From assembly GCF_016097555.1 (NCBI RefSeq), contig NC_054706.1, positions 22,787,929 through 22,851,928 on the forward strand: 64,000 bases of DNA, in the 5' to 3' direction. Below the pieces are notes generated by a model. The model saw only the letters and a list, made by a program, of their open reading frames with translations. It was not told the DNA's origin and made no database searches. The stretch is from Gigantopelta aegis (taxonomy: Eukaryota > Mollusca > Gastropoda > Neomphalida > Peltospiridae). A program made the position numbers and the translations under genes. Shown in pieces: positions 34,466 through 46,345 of the stretch (position 1 is its first letter; every line of letters begins with the position of its first letter).

Positions 34466-35476
34466 TAATACATGTATGTATATATGTATGTGTGTATGTG
34501 TGTCTGTATACATGTATGTGTGTATGTGTGTATGTATGTGTGTGTGTATGTGTGTGTGTGTATGTGGTATGTATGTGTGTGTGTATGTGGTATGTATGTG
34601 TGTGTATATGTGTGTGTGTATGTGGTATGTATGTGTGTGTGTATGTGGTATGTATGTATGTGTGTGTGTGTGTATGTGGTATGTGTATGTATGTGGTGTG
34701 TGTGTGTGTATGTATGTGGTGTGTGTATGTATGTGGTGTGTGTGTGTGTATGTATGTGGTGTGTGTGTATGTATGTGTGTGTGTGTGTGTGTATGTATGT
34801 GTGTGTGTGTATATGTGTGTGTGTATATGTATGTGTGTGTATATGTATGTGTGTGTGTGTATATGTATGTGTGTATATGTATGTGTGTGTGTATGTGTGT
34901 GTGTATATGTATGTGTGTATATGTATGTATTTGTGTATATGTATGTGTGTGTATGTGTGTGTGTATATGTCTTTGTGTGGGTATATGGTAATGTATGTAA
35001 TATGTATGTGTGTGTGTATATATAGTATATGATATTATAATATAATATATTATAATAATATTATAATATTATAATATATGTATAATATTATAATGTAATA
35101 TATAATAAAGTATATAATAATAAATATAATATAATATATTATCGAATATATATAATATAATTATAATATAATATTATATAGAATCTAATATATGTATATA
35201 TATATAATTAATATATATATAATATATCATATAAGATATATCTATATATAATTATATATAATATATATATATAATATATAGCATATATCTATATAATATA
35301 TATATAATATAATCTATTATATATATAATATAATCTAATATAAGTATATATAAATATATATATATATATAATATATAATATATATAGATATATATTAATA
35401 TAATATAATATAATATAATATAATATATATATATATAATATAATATAATATAATATAATATAATATAATATAATAT
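34466..35476. repeat. (TG/TATG)n then (TATAA)n microsatellite block
   Basis: 34466-35010 is TGTG/TATG repeat. 35011-35476 is almost pure A/T with TATAA and TATA units. Confidence 0.97.
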
Positions 35477-35864
35477 TCCCAGTGAATTGGCTTTTGCTAA
35501 TGCTTATTGTTATATTGATTTGATCGCTTTTTAATCGAACATTGTGCAATAAAATAAATTCTTCTTAAACTGTGTTTTGTTATTCCTTTTTAGTCTGTCA
35601 ACAATATTGTAACAGGAAAACAAATAGTATGGCATTGGCATTACGGCTGTGATGCGCATATTTATAGCGTATTAACCGAGCTTCCATTTCGTATCATGTT
35701 TATGTCTCGAGTGAAATAACTTTTAGTTGTCACAAACTTTATTTCACGAGGCACATAAACATGATACGAAATGATAGGAGTTTAATATCCTATTTATTAC
35801 CCATAATCAATCTTAATTTATACCACTCAACTCGTTTGGTTGACGTTCCTGTAAGGTTGTAGTG

Positions 35865-36707
35865 CAGGCCCGTAGCCAGAGGGGGATCAGGGGGATCGGA
35901 CGAGTGTGAGGGAAGCTTTAGCACCATCAGACGACTACATACATACGTGAATCTATGGGACAGGAGCGCCTTCCTAATTTGGTGCTCCTAACGATTCATT
36001 ATGACCAAGATATAGATATGAACGAGATTGCAACATTATTCGCTCAACACCACCCGAGCAAAATGCAACTGGACTGTATTTATATAATGAAATGATATGA
36101 TCTTATTCAAGTTAGGGAGCGGGACGTAGCAAGAACATCTTTTTGAGGTTCCATTTGCTGAAGGTTCGATCTTCATCAGTGGGGCCCCGTTTGATTATTT
36201 CCCTCCCAACCAGTATCCATAACTAGTCCAACAAAGGGCGTCGTGTGTGCTATCCTGCTTGTGTGATGTGGGAAGTGCATATAAAGGTCCCTTGCTGTTA
36301 TTTGGAAAGAGTAGCCATGTGTCGACAACGAATTTCATCTGTGACCAAGTGTCGATATAACTGTGCATTTGTCATCCAATAACCGCTGATTAGTAGCAAT
36401 GTGTTTCAGTAGGCTTAAATTTGTTACAATTCTTACCATAATTCATTTATTATAAATACATATACATTGGTACGACTGAAAACAAACGGTTTCTTGTTGT
36501 GGCTCTATGACCAGGTCAGTTTACACACACACACACACACACACACATATATGTATATATATATATATAATCTGGGAAACGCCCCCCTCCCCCCCAGTCT
36601 ACGGTTCCGCGCCTTCGGCGCTCGTGTTTGATGAGTTCCGTCTGCGTGAAATTTCTAACCCCCCCCCCCCCCCCCCCCCCCCGCTAAACATGCTGGCTAC
36701 GGGCCTG
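35865..36707. mobile_element. 843-bp TIR DNA element, non-autonomous
   Basis: Perfect 15-bp TIRs CAGGCCCGTAGCCAG / CTGGCTACGGGCCTG and a 5-bp TSD TAGTG (35860-35864, 36708-36712), confirmed by the uninterrupted family P copy at about 7130. Contains a SINE (36115-36410), (CA)n/(TA)n at 36523-36570 and a 24-C run (36659-36682). No transposase ORF. Family not assigned, since a 5-bp TSD does not fit hAT. Confidence 0.85.
36115..36410 (+). repeat. SINE, diverged head type 2
   Basis: GAGCGGGACGTAGCAAGAAC with CTATCCTGCTTGTGTGATGT and AAAGGTCCCTTGCTGTTATT. The tail differs from types A and B. Confidence 0.7.
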
Positions 36708-36767
36708 TAGTGTGCCAATCGATAATAACATCACGTCCCACTTGGCGTTCTAGTGAGACGTAGGGGA

Positions 36768-38480
36768 GAGCGGGGCAACGCGCGCCCCTTAACAAGATTG
36801 CGCGGTTACATTAATACTACACAAACATTAGAAAGTGTGGTTATTGTTTACCTGACATACAAGTGTTAGGTCTGTCTTTCAGTCAGAAGATTCCCAGTTA
36901 ATGTGATATAGGTAAGGTGGAATTAAAAAAACAAAAGGTTTTGAAAAAGTGGGTCACTTTGCCCCTACTACAGGGGCATAGTGCACTGAGTGGTCACTTT
37001 ATCCCATGTTTGTGATAATTTACATTTTCACTAATCTACGCTGTTAATATTGTTGAAATTGCATAGAAATAAAATATGTTCCCATTGTATTAATCCCTAC
37101 TAGCAACCTCTGTATCTACAACTCCACAATGCACAGTATGTAAATGCACATTTACACAATGCACAAGTTTCAAAATCGCTTTAAATTTTAGATTGAGAAC
37201 AAGAACAATAACAATTAAAACTACTAATACAATGCCAAGTTTGCTTCAAAACGAAATCTACATAGCCCATTAAAACAGAGTATACCAAAGTTTGTGGAAA
37301 CATACTGCTGATAAAATTAATATTGTGAACAACCAGAAATTATGTACACAGACCACGCTTGTCAATTTTGTTCAAATTCTATCAAACTGAAAAATAAACA
37401 GTAAACTAGAACTTGGAAGAATATGTGAAATACTCAAAATACTAAACAGTTTGCAGTCCCTTTTCTGTTGTCTGACAGGAAGAGGTGAGAGAGCTCGAAT
37501 AATGCCCTTCGTATTTACCACAGCAATGACATCTGAATTTCCTGGGGTAGGTGTTGGGCCTGGAGTATCAGATCTAGCGGGACGTTCTGTTGTCTCACCA
37601 TTCACAGAGCCCGATTCATTTCCTGGGGTAGGTAATGGGCCTGGAACCAGGGATTCTGTGGATGACAGAGTTGCTGTATCAGACGATGGTTCGTCTGTTA
37701 CCAAGTATGATGCATAGTCGTCGTCGTTGAATATTTTGGGATTGAATGGGCAGAGTCCTGTAGACTCAAATCCACGGACTGATTTCTGCGTCATAGCTGT
37801 TCGTATGTAGGCAGATCCAAACAGTTGGGCAACTTCGTAGACAGACCTCTTCTGTTTCCTGGGTGTACAAGCATCCATCTATCTGCTTCTGCATTGTAGT
37901 TTGCCTTCTGGGGACCAAAGAATGTCTTGTCAAGTGGCTGCATTTTATGGGTGCAGTGAGGCGGTAGAACTATCATGGTTATCCCGTGGTCTTTGGCATA
38001 GGTAACGGATAGCAGTGTCTTGTGGCTGAAGTCTCCATCTAATATCGGCAAGCATTTGTGTTCTTTGGAACATTTTGTAAATTTCACAAAATGTTGTAGC
38101 CACTCATGAAACAGATCCTTGTTTATCCAGCCGTTATCACTCGTACTATCAAGCGATCCGGCTGGTGCTCGTCTGAGAAGTACAGGCGCCATTTTCGTTC
38201 ATACATTGGTACATATATACCAGTTTCATTGACACAGCACACGATGATAATCGCCTTACCCCTCTCGGCACTTGTCACCTTGCTAACCTGCTTCACTCCT
38301 TTTTAGGCCAAGATTTTTCCAGGACATTGTACATTCGTCAAACCACTTTTGTCAACATTCCAAATGTTCTCCGCTTTGTATGGATATTTCTGAAGTTCAC
38401 CTTTCATTAAGTCGAAGGATTTATCAACAGATGGTCTGTTAAACTGCCCAGTGCAAACCATCCACAAGCATCCTGAAAGA
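36768..38480 (-). pseudogene. pogo-like DDE transposase and element 3' end
   Basis: The minus strand encodes IWNVDKSGLTNVQCPGKILA (first Asp), then SAERGKAIIIVCCVNETG, GWINKDLFHEWLQHFVKF, LPILDGDFSHKTL (second Asp), MIVLPPHCTHKMQPLDKTFF (third Asp) and GSAYIRTAMTQKSVRGFEST. These match the DDE_1 domain of pogo/Tigger-type transposases, with all three acidic positions present. A C-terminal Pro/Ser-rich tail follows. A TAA after KILA and at least one frameshift inactivate it. The element end at 36768 (TA then GGGGAGAGCGGGGCAA) plus subterminal GTCACTTTGCCCC repeats look like its TIR. The other end is not found, being lost near the Tc1 insertions. Confidence 0.82.
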
Positions 38481-38489
38481 CCAAAGTTG

Positions 38490-38880
38490 TTTTTGAAGCT
38501 GGCAAGAAGTGGTTACGTTGATGGTTTCTCCTTATCTGTCTGTCTTGTTTCTGAGTTGTAACCGGAAGTTGGCCTGGTCCAGGATAGTCACGAACACTTC
38601 CAGTCAGGTTACATTGGTCATTCAACCTTGAAATTGTTGAAGGGTGCTCTTGAACATTTCTAGCTACCCTTCGTTGCAAAATTCCACCAATCAGCATTCC
38701 TAATGAACACCTCTGATCATTGCTGAGTTGTATGCGTCCAACATATGCAGTTTGTATGTGCATATTCAGTTTTACACCAAATTTTGAGTTTTCACATTTT
38801 GTGATAATTGCACGAAACGGTCCTCGTAATAAACTCGGAAACCCACGTTGGCATGCTTTAATACATCTTAGCATGTTAGC
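38490..38880 (-). pseudogene. Tc1/mariner-like transposase N-terminal fragment
   Basis: The minus strand reads RIQLSNDQRCSLGMLIGG, VARNVQEHPSTISRLNDQ and TTQKQDRQIRRNHQRNHF. This is the paired-like helix-turn-helix start of Tc1-type transposases. It directly precedes pogo sequence, so the junction is a nested or rearranged insertion. Confidence 0.7.
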
Positions 38881-38905
38881 CTATAGTAATACATTCATAG
38901 ATATA

Positions 38906-40446
38906 CTGAACTGCTTTAAAAACGCAGCACTTATTATATTAATCATGTCATATTTCATTTTATGACAGACCACACATTAGTGATTTTTACTTTAAAGTTG
39001 ATTTAAGGTAAGTCAGGATTTATGCATGAGCGAAACTTTTTTGTTCTTAAACCGATTTTCAAAATTCAATATATGGTATGGTCGCCACGCAATTTGATCC
39101 ACACGTTACATCTCCTACGCATTGATTGAATCGCACATTGGATCGTTCCTTGGGGTATGTGCTGCCACTCTTGGATAAGGACCTGCTCCGGTTGTTGCAG
39201 GTTAGCTGGTTGGGGATTCCTTGTATAGATCCGACGTCCCAGTTCATCCCAGGGGGTCTCGATAGGATTCAGGTCGGGAGAAAGAGAAGGTCAATCCATG
39301 ACGCCGACGTTGTTCACTTGTAGAAACTCTGTCGTCAGCCTAGCGGTGTGGGGACGGGCGTTATCGTATTGAAAAATACCGTTGGGCATGTGGTGTTGCA
39401 TAAATGGTAAAACAACTGGTGCCAAGATTTCATCTCTGTATCGTTGTGCATTAACTGCATGTCAGAAAATTCCAAGGGGTGCCCAAATATGGACACTCCT
39501 GTTGCCCCATCGGTCATGCTCCATGACACAATAGTCTGCATATCTCTCCCTACGTCGATGCCAAACACGTCTCCACCCGTCAGCTATACTCAAATTGAAT
39601 CTCGATTCATCGAAAAAGAGTACATTGGCCCAATGATTCCTTGTCCATCAGACATGTCTCCTGGACCACTGTCAGTCCTGAGCTCTATGTCTAAGAGTTA
39701 GGACAGGTCCTTTATAGGGTCGGTGTGCGTACATTTGTCTCTCCTTCAGGCGACGTTGGACACTTTGCGGGTGAATGGTGCGGCTGAAAGCAGGAAAATT
39801 TATTTTTAGTGGACATAAAAGATATGGACTGCGAAAACTTGAATTGGTGTGCCAGTTGTAAGAAACTTACCCGTGATGTCCCCTAACTTGTCTAGCGGTA
39901 GATGTTGCGCTCAGGAATCGATTTCTGATGTGCGCGGTCTTTCTGAAGTTGTCTTGTCATTGAGTAGTTATCCTGGGCCTGCCGGTGTCTTGGGCCATCT
40001 CTGGTTACATCCACCTGTTGCACTCTATTCATAAGCCTCAAAACAGTAGATGCGTGACACCGAAAATGTCTAGCTATCTCATGCATGGACATGTTGGCAC
40101 ACAACATCCCAAGAGCCTGATTCCGTTCATTTTCACTGAGTCTAGGCATTTTGTTTGAAACGATTGCATAAAAGTTTGGTGTGGGTTTTTTTTAATTTAC
40201 TAACATTTTAGCTATCAGCACCAAAACAAGTCATAACATTTCGTGCACGCTTCATTTGCACGGGCCTTATTATGGCTAACTGCATTCCCAGGACTCAACG
40301 TCACGCTTCACTTGGTATTAAGGTGAAAATTAATGAGCACGTTTACTGATCATTCACAACGTATATGTGCAGTACAGCACTTACAAAACATGAATTATGA
40401 ACAAAATATAGCAACCCAAAATATTTGCGTTTTTAAAGCAGTTCAG
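38906..40446 (-). mobile_element. Tc1-like element, 1,541 bp, near-complete with perfect TIRs
   Basis: Perfect 21-bp TIRs (CTGAACTGCTTTAAAAACGCA) flanked by TA on both sides (38904-38905, 40447-40448). The minus-strand transposase starts MPRLSENERNQALGML (40149), continues with a helix-turn-helix (HASTVLRLMNR), then FDESRF (Asp 1), YDNARPHTAR (Asp 2) and PDLNPIETPWDELG (Glu 3), ending near 39059. Lesions are frameshifts (one near 39450) and a TGA replacing Trp just before PSLSPDLNP. Otherwise it is well preserved, suggesting fairly recent mobility supplied in trans. Confidence 0.9.
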
Positions 40447-40469
40447 TAAGATTTCGTGAAATAGTGGTT

Positions 40470-41480
40470 GGTCAAATCATGACATATTTTACAACTACCT
40501 TACAAAACACTTTGCTAAACATGCCAATATTGCAAGAGACAAAAATTCTCCTAAAATGGAATGGGCAAAAAAGCACAACCTCACACTCTTTGTACTGCCA
40601 CCTCACACAAGTCACATCACACAACCTTTGGATGTTGGCGTGTTTGGGCCATTCAAAGCTATCTATCACAGGGAATGTCAACTATACTTACAAAAGAATC
40701 CTTGTATTAAAATGACCAAATACAATGTTGTAGCTTTAACCTCCAAACCATATCTTAAGGCAATGTCACCAGAAAATTTGATATCAGCATTTCGCAAAAC
40801 AGGCATATTTCCTTTTGATAACAAAGTTATCACAGACATTCGGGTCATCTGTAGCAGAAAAGTATTAAGAAAACTAAGCAGCTGACACATATTCTACATC
40901 TGTTGTAAGAGGATACCACCGATAACGAAGATCGTTCCTGTATGGATGACCAGCAAAAGAATGTTAATTGCACATCAAAACAGACACCAAGTGATTTTCT
41001 GCAGTCCAGAAAAATCGTGAATGTTGCCACTTCGAAAAAAAAACAAAGAAGAAGTTTGTACCCCCATTGTTGATTTGCAGTTTGCAAAAAACATGTATCA
41101 TTGATAATCTGAAACAAAAACCTATCATAAAATCAATAACAGCAAAGACCACTGAGAAGACAATTTAAAAGAGCACCAAAAACCTACTTTCAACACCGCA
41201 GCCTGGCCCATCCACACACCACCTCAGCAGCAGTATGCCAAATTTCCATGAGGACAGTGAAGGGTCTGATTTATCCGATTCAAATGAATCGAAGTGCTGC
41301 ATTTGTAAACAGTTTAACCCACAAGCTCTCAGACAGTGTGTACACCTTGCCATTGCCAAGTGGGCACAGTAAGACAAGTGTGACCACTGGACACATCTCA
41401 TTTTCTGCACTGATGTCAAGAGTTGTTAGGAGAGACAGCGAGTTTCTGTGTCCTCAATGCATGTACATTATATACTTTTA
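40470..41480 (+). pseudogene. pogo-like transposase C-terminal part with Cys-rich finger
   Basis: Plus strand: WAKKHNLTLFVLPPHTSHIT, QPLDVGVFGPFKAIY (third Asp region of DDE_1) and AFRKTGIFPFDNKV to 40884. In shifted frames downstream come a linker and CCICKQFNPQALRQC...WAQ...CDHWTH and VVRRDSEFLCPQC, which resembles the PHD-like finger found at the end of some pogo-type transposases. Stops and frameshifts are present. The orientation is opposite to the pogo remnant at 36768-38480. Confidence 0.78.
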
Positions 41481-41499
41481 AAAATTGTTAACTGTCACT

Positions 41500-42504
41500 G
41501 TTTTATATATTAAAGTTGAGGATTCGTTTTCAGAATTTGTTCCAGTTCAGGATTTCTGTTCTTAATTATTTGTCACCAGGTTTCATTTACTGCATATATA
41601 TTTCCTCCCTTTCTATAAAAAGAACACAACCAACCACTCTCTAAGGGCTTACATTATTATGTTTGGAATGATGGTGCCAGAAGGGACAGCTTTCATGGTC
41701 ATGTGACATGACCATATGTGGAAAAGGGCCAAAGGTCTTTCTTCTTGGTGTGAGTCTCACACACGGCATTCCACCGAGCAAACTTTACCTAGTTACTCTA
41801 ACCAGCTTAAGGTAAGCATATTTTTACATTTAGTTACAAGAAAGTATATTTGCTATTTATGAATCAAGCTATTGATAATTTTTATAAGACTGAATGCATA
41901 GTTAAGTAATTATTAAGTAATCATTTTATTTCCTGTTAGTTGCCATAATATTTTAAAAAGGAAGAACAAAGATGTCATAAGGTTCCATATCATGATGTAT
42001 CATAATTATCAACAGTTATATATAGTTTGGGAGCTTTTATTTGACATTAAATGTGTTGGCGCGATTTTATTAAATATGTTAGTTCAAAATAGATAAACCG
42101 CTGCTTTAGATTAATATTAAAATAGCAATTTATATTAACTCTTGTTGAGAGGGAATCTTAAAAAGATCTAAATAATGCCTTATTGCTTTCCTTTATTTCT
42201 CTATAAAACGCGACTGATAGTTGCTTGTTTTTGTTCAGGTTTGGACTTTGGTCGTGTGGGGTAAGTGGTACTGGCATCATTAAATATTAGTTTGTTCATT
42301 CATATACTTTTTTAGATATGTATATTATATTTTTCATAATTTGTACTTAAAACTGGTACATAAGTGATCAGTCATTTTTATAAACGAATGTCCAAGTAGA
42401 CAGTACAAAACCTGTATTTAGTGGACACATATTTAGTATGGCTTTAAATAGAGATGCCCGTTTTAGTAAAAGGCTCATCACCATACGTGATTGAATAATT
42501 AATA
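41500..42504. other. Intergenic, nothing recognised
   Basis: AT-rich, no coding signal or repeat match seen. A small palindromic CATGTGACATGACCATATGT stretch occurs near 41700. Confidence 0.45.
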
Positions 42505-42508
42505 TTAA

Positions 42509-42890
42509 GGGACATTCCTGAGTTTGCTGCAATGTTTTAAGATGTTATGGACCAATAAAATATTTCTAATATTAAACTTGCATATTAAATATATTTTCTT
42601 GTTTAGAATATTAGTGGCTATATATTAAATGTGTTTCTGATCGTTCTAATATTTGTGCTAGGTTAATTTTCATTTTATTTCCTAAAAAAATAGTTTTTCG
42701 TACGTACGAAATTATTTGAAGACAAAATCCAGTCTGGGTATCTTACAAATATTAAGATGATCAGAAACATATTGAATATACAGAAACTGATATTCTAAAA
42801 GAGAAAATATATTTAATATATAAGTTTAATCGTAGAAATATTTTATTAATCGGAAACATCTTACAATGCAGCAAACTCAGGAATGTCCCT
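42509..42890. mobile_element. TTAA-flanked palindromic MITE, copy 1
   Basis: Ends GGGACATTCCTGAGT and CTCAGGAATGTCCC, TTAA on both sides (42505-42508, 42891-42894). The foldback runs nearly full length around TTTCGTACGTACGAAA. TTAA flanks suggest a piggyBac-type target. Confidence 0.87.
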
Positions 42891-43019
42891 TTAATGGTTT
42901 GATTATTATAAATGTTTTATGTTTGGGATTAAATATATTAAAGACATTTTTTTTTTTTTCCTCTCATTTTGTTTTTCTTTCCTCTTTTATGGTATTGTTG
43001 GAGTATCATACACCTTTAA

Positions 43020-43408
43020 AAGGACATTCCTGAGTCCGCTACATTGCAAGATGTTTCCGACCAACAAAATATTTCCACGATTAAACGTACACATCAAATA
43101 TATTTTCTTGTTTAGAGTATCCGTGTCTGTACATTCAATGTGTTTCCGGTCGTCTCAATATTTGTAAGAAGCCCAAACTGGATTTTGTATCCAAATAATT
43201 TCGTACGTATGAAAAAAAAACATATTTTAGGAAATAAAATGAAATTTAACCTAGTACAAATATTAGAACGATCAGAAAAACGTCTAATACACAGTCACTA
43301 ACTAATACTTTATGCAGGAAAATACACCTGATATGCAATTACAATCGCTAAAAAGTCTCTATTAGTCGATAACATCTTAAACATTGCAGCAAACTCAGGA
43401 ATGTCCCT
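43020..43408. mobile_element. TTAA-flanked palindromic MITE, copy 2
   Basis: AAGGACATTCCTGAGT and CTCAGGAATGTCCCT with TTAA at 43016-43019 and 43409-43412. The internal GAAATAAAATGAAATTTAAC arm is inverse of copy 1's TTAATTTTCATTTTATTTCC. It lies 130 bp from copy 1. Confidence 0.87.
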
Positions 43409-43573
43409 TTAACATGGAATGAAGACTGCAGTTAAAGGTATTATTTTTTCGGTCACGATAACATTGTATGTACTGCATGAACAGTTAAGCTATCAGCATC
43501 AGACATTGTACATGTAAAGAAAGATAAAAGCACCGACGTCACCTAAAATCTCTAATTTCCCCAAGGTCGCTAG

Positions 43574-43650
43574 CATTTTTTTTTGACTCCAGACACAAGT
43601 ATGGCAGTGTCAGGGTTGGGGGCCCTAATTTCACTACCTTACATCCATGT
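43574..43650 (-). mobile_element. L1/Tx1-like LINE 3' UTR, strongly 5'-truncated
   Basis: Inverse of 5483-5545: GTAAGGTAGTGA, AGGGCCCCCAA and a CTGG...A-rich end correspond. Confidence 0.7.
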
Positions 43651-44407
43651 TATAAGTACATATGAACATTATTTATATATATAATATAGTGTAATTAGAA
43701 TCAATATAATAATATTAATAAGCATGAATACATGAAAACATGGAGTTCACTAATATGTGGGGTTAACAGTGAAGATAAGAGGTAGAGGAAAGATTTGAAG
43801 GAAATGGTAAAGGGAGAAAAGAGAAGGTAAGGAAGGAAGAAGGAAAGAAAGAGTGAAATTAAAGACATTTTTAGTATTGAAAGGAAAGAGTTGGTGAGCA
43901 AAGTATATTTAATCACCAAATGCAAGGGAACAGTTGGCATTTAGCCTCTCTATCTCCCTCTCTCTCTGTAGGGGATTATGATGTGTGTCCTAATTAGCAC
44001 CAACAGCTTTTTGCTCCAGGAGAACAAAGCACTTGGAATTTTGGGAACTGGTCAGAATGACCTGGGTCATTTCTTTAGCAGACGACCAGTTTGACTACGA
44101 TATATATTAAATCCTCAGCTGCAACATAAACATTGATCTCAGCTTGGAATTAATTGACTTAAGCTGAATAACCTTTGGTTAATGTGTTTGTATTTATGTG
44201 GGAATGGCTTTCTCACTTTATTTTTATGTGAAGTATATACATGTACACTAGAGTAGAAACTTACACAACTCTACATAATTAGAATAGCAAAAAACAGATC
44301 ATCAAAATAATATTAAAGTGAAAATGCACTTCTAATAATAGAGTGACAGTTCTTATTAAGTGTTTAGAAATAATCTATTTTGTATTATTAACCTTTATTA
44401 TTAACTT
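43651..44407. other. Intergenic, nothing recognised
   Basis: Includes a purine-rich stretch (43750-43870) and AT-rich DNA. No gene seen. Confidence 0.45.
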
Positions 44408-46345
44408 GTTGCATTAGTGGTATTTTGACTCCCGTAGAATACTGACTCCCCGGTCACTTTTCTACACAGAATAATGACTCCCCGGTCATTTTTCTACGTA
44501 GAATAATGACTCTTTGCCATAGAGAAATGACTTTTACTGTAGAATTGTGACCGAGGGGTCAGAATACCACGGCATCCCAGTAAAGTGATATTTTGACCCC
44601 CGTAGAATACTGATCCCCGATCACTACGGACGTTTATGCAGACTAAAAATACCTTTACTTTAGAATTGGGACCGCTGCAGGGATTTAGCCCGGTGGTTTG
44701 AGCGCTCGACTGACGTGCTTGAGTCGTAGGATCGAATCTCCTCGGTGGACTCATTGGGTTTTTCCCGTCCCAACCAGTGCCCCACGACTGGTATAACAAA
44801 GATCGTGGTGTGTACTGTCCTTTCTATAGGAAAGTGCATATAAAAGATCCCTTGCTGGTTTTTCGGTAAGAATAGCCCATGAAATAGCAACAGCTGGGTT
44901 TCCTCTCTCATTATCTTTGAGGTCCTTAACCGTGTGTGACGCCATATAACCGTAAATAAAATGTGTTGAGTGCATCGTTAAACAAATCGCTTCTTTTTTT
45001 CGACGGCGTTGACGACGGCGACGGCATCACTGGTAACGACGACATAAACGTTTATGTTTATGTTGCAAATTAATTTCTAATTGAATTGTTAAAATTTAGT
45101 ATAAATTATTATTTTATAAATAAAGCCAGATAAGTTATGAATTCGTCTCAATCGTCTATTTTTTTTTTTTAGTTACTTTGTTGTTGTTTTTCAAACGAAA
45201 CAAATTTATAGTAGGATAGGTATTTAATTCTGCTCGTTTTTAAGGTTCTTCAAATGTTCTTCATAGTTGATTTAGTGTATTTAATGATAAGTGTTCATAA
45301 TTAGGAAAATAATTTATGTCTGGATGGGGTGCCGCTATTAATGAAATTATAATAACGGGATACATCAAAAGGTTTTTATTATTTAAAAATCATGATCAAA
45401 GTATTCCAGATTTCAAAGCAATGAGATCAACGCTAGACACCTCCAGCGCATGCAGGAATTGTTCATTGTATTTTAGTAAAGGGTAGATACAAAACATGGG
45501 TCGTTCCACATTCCAATAACCCTATCACACCCAAACCACACTATCGGTCCACCGATTTTAAAAATAAAAAATTTCAAAGACATGTACTTGGACTAATTTT
45601 CAGCTATTTTATGTTATTTGTACCTACCTCCGCATTCCAAAATCATTTAAACCAACACTTTAAAAATCACTCCGAAGTAAAGCATTTACAATATTTGATA
45701 ACAAATTTTTATTTCCTTTGGAAGTATTTTATATGTTCCAGTTAAAAGCTTAGAAGAGGAATGTTTTGTGTTGGGGAGAGGGTGGGGGGAGGGGTATTAA
45801 ATTAATTATGGAAAATGTTGAGCGGGTTTGATTTGTAGACCACTGATTAAACAAAGTGCTTGGTTTGTGGTTTCTTTTAATACTCGCATCCCGAGGGGAG
45901 AGTGGTCTTAGTGTTACAAAACGTGATATTGGAGGTGGGAGGGGTAAACATGCCAATTATATAAACAATGTGCAACAACGAAAAAATAATCAAACTTGTT
46001 TAAAACTTTTTCTAACTCGCATGTTGGGATTCCCGTATTGACAAAACATGAGGTGAATGCAGAGAATGGGCATAACAACCACTTTCATATAAATGAACAG
46101 CTCAATTCATACTATATTTGCATCTGTTTAAAATGTCACTTGATGATAGAGGCCACTTTTAAGGTCCCTGTGGGTTGTTTTATAGAGGATTGACCGTAAA
46201 CTTAAGATATTATAGCAAAATAACTTACATAGAAACTTGTTGATATCCCATTAAGAAGATTTTCTATGATTTCAAGAGGAGTCATTATTCTATGGGGGTC
46301 AGCCGTAGAAATGTGACCGGGCAGTTAGTATTCTATATGGGTTGA
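44408..46345. mobile_element. Possible TIR element with repeated GTAGAAT/CCGGTCA termini
   Basis: The left end has two copies of AGAATAMTGACTCCCCGGTCA with TTTTCTAC, partly palindromic, plus a third inverse copy. The right end (46262-46345) has the inverse (GTCATTATTCTATGGGGGTC, CCGTAGAAATGTGACCGGGC). A SINE is nested at 44675-45000. No transposase seen; exact ends uncertain. Confidence 0.55.
44675..45000 (+). repeat. SINE, head type 2 variant, tail type B
   Basis: GCAGGGATTTAGCCCGGTGG head, TATAAAAGATCCCTTGCTGG centre, ACGCCATATAACCGTAAATA and GCATCGTTAAACAAATCGC tail. Confidence 0.88.

Larger units (their letters stand above)
35477..36765 (-). repeat. Family P repeat, right copy, inverted and split
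   Basis: Inverse match to 7076-7544: CCAGTGAATTGGCTTTTGCT at 35480, the palindrome around 35685-35790, CAACTCGTTTGGTTGACGTT at 35828 and CCCACTTGGCGTTCTAGTGA at 36737. The TIR element at 35865-36707 splits it. Confidence 0.87.

Noticed and set aside
34472..35032. Cys/Val/Tyr repeat open frames in all three plus frames
   Set aside because: Pure (TG/TATG)n microsatellite.
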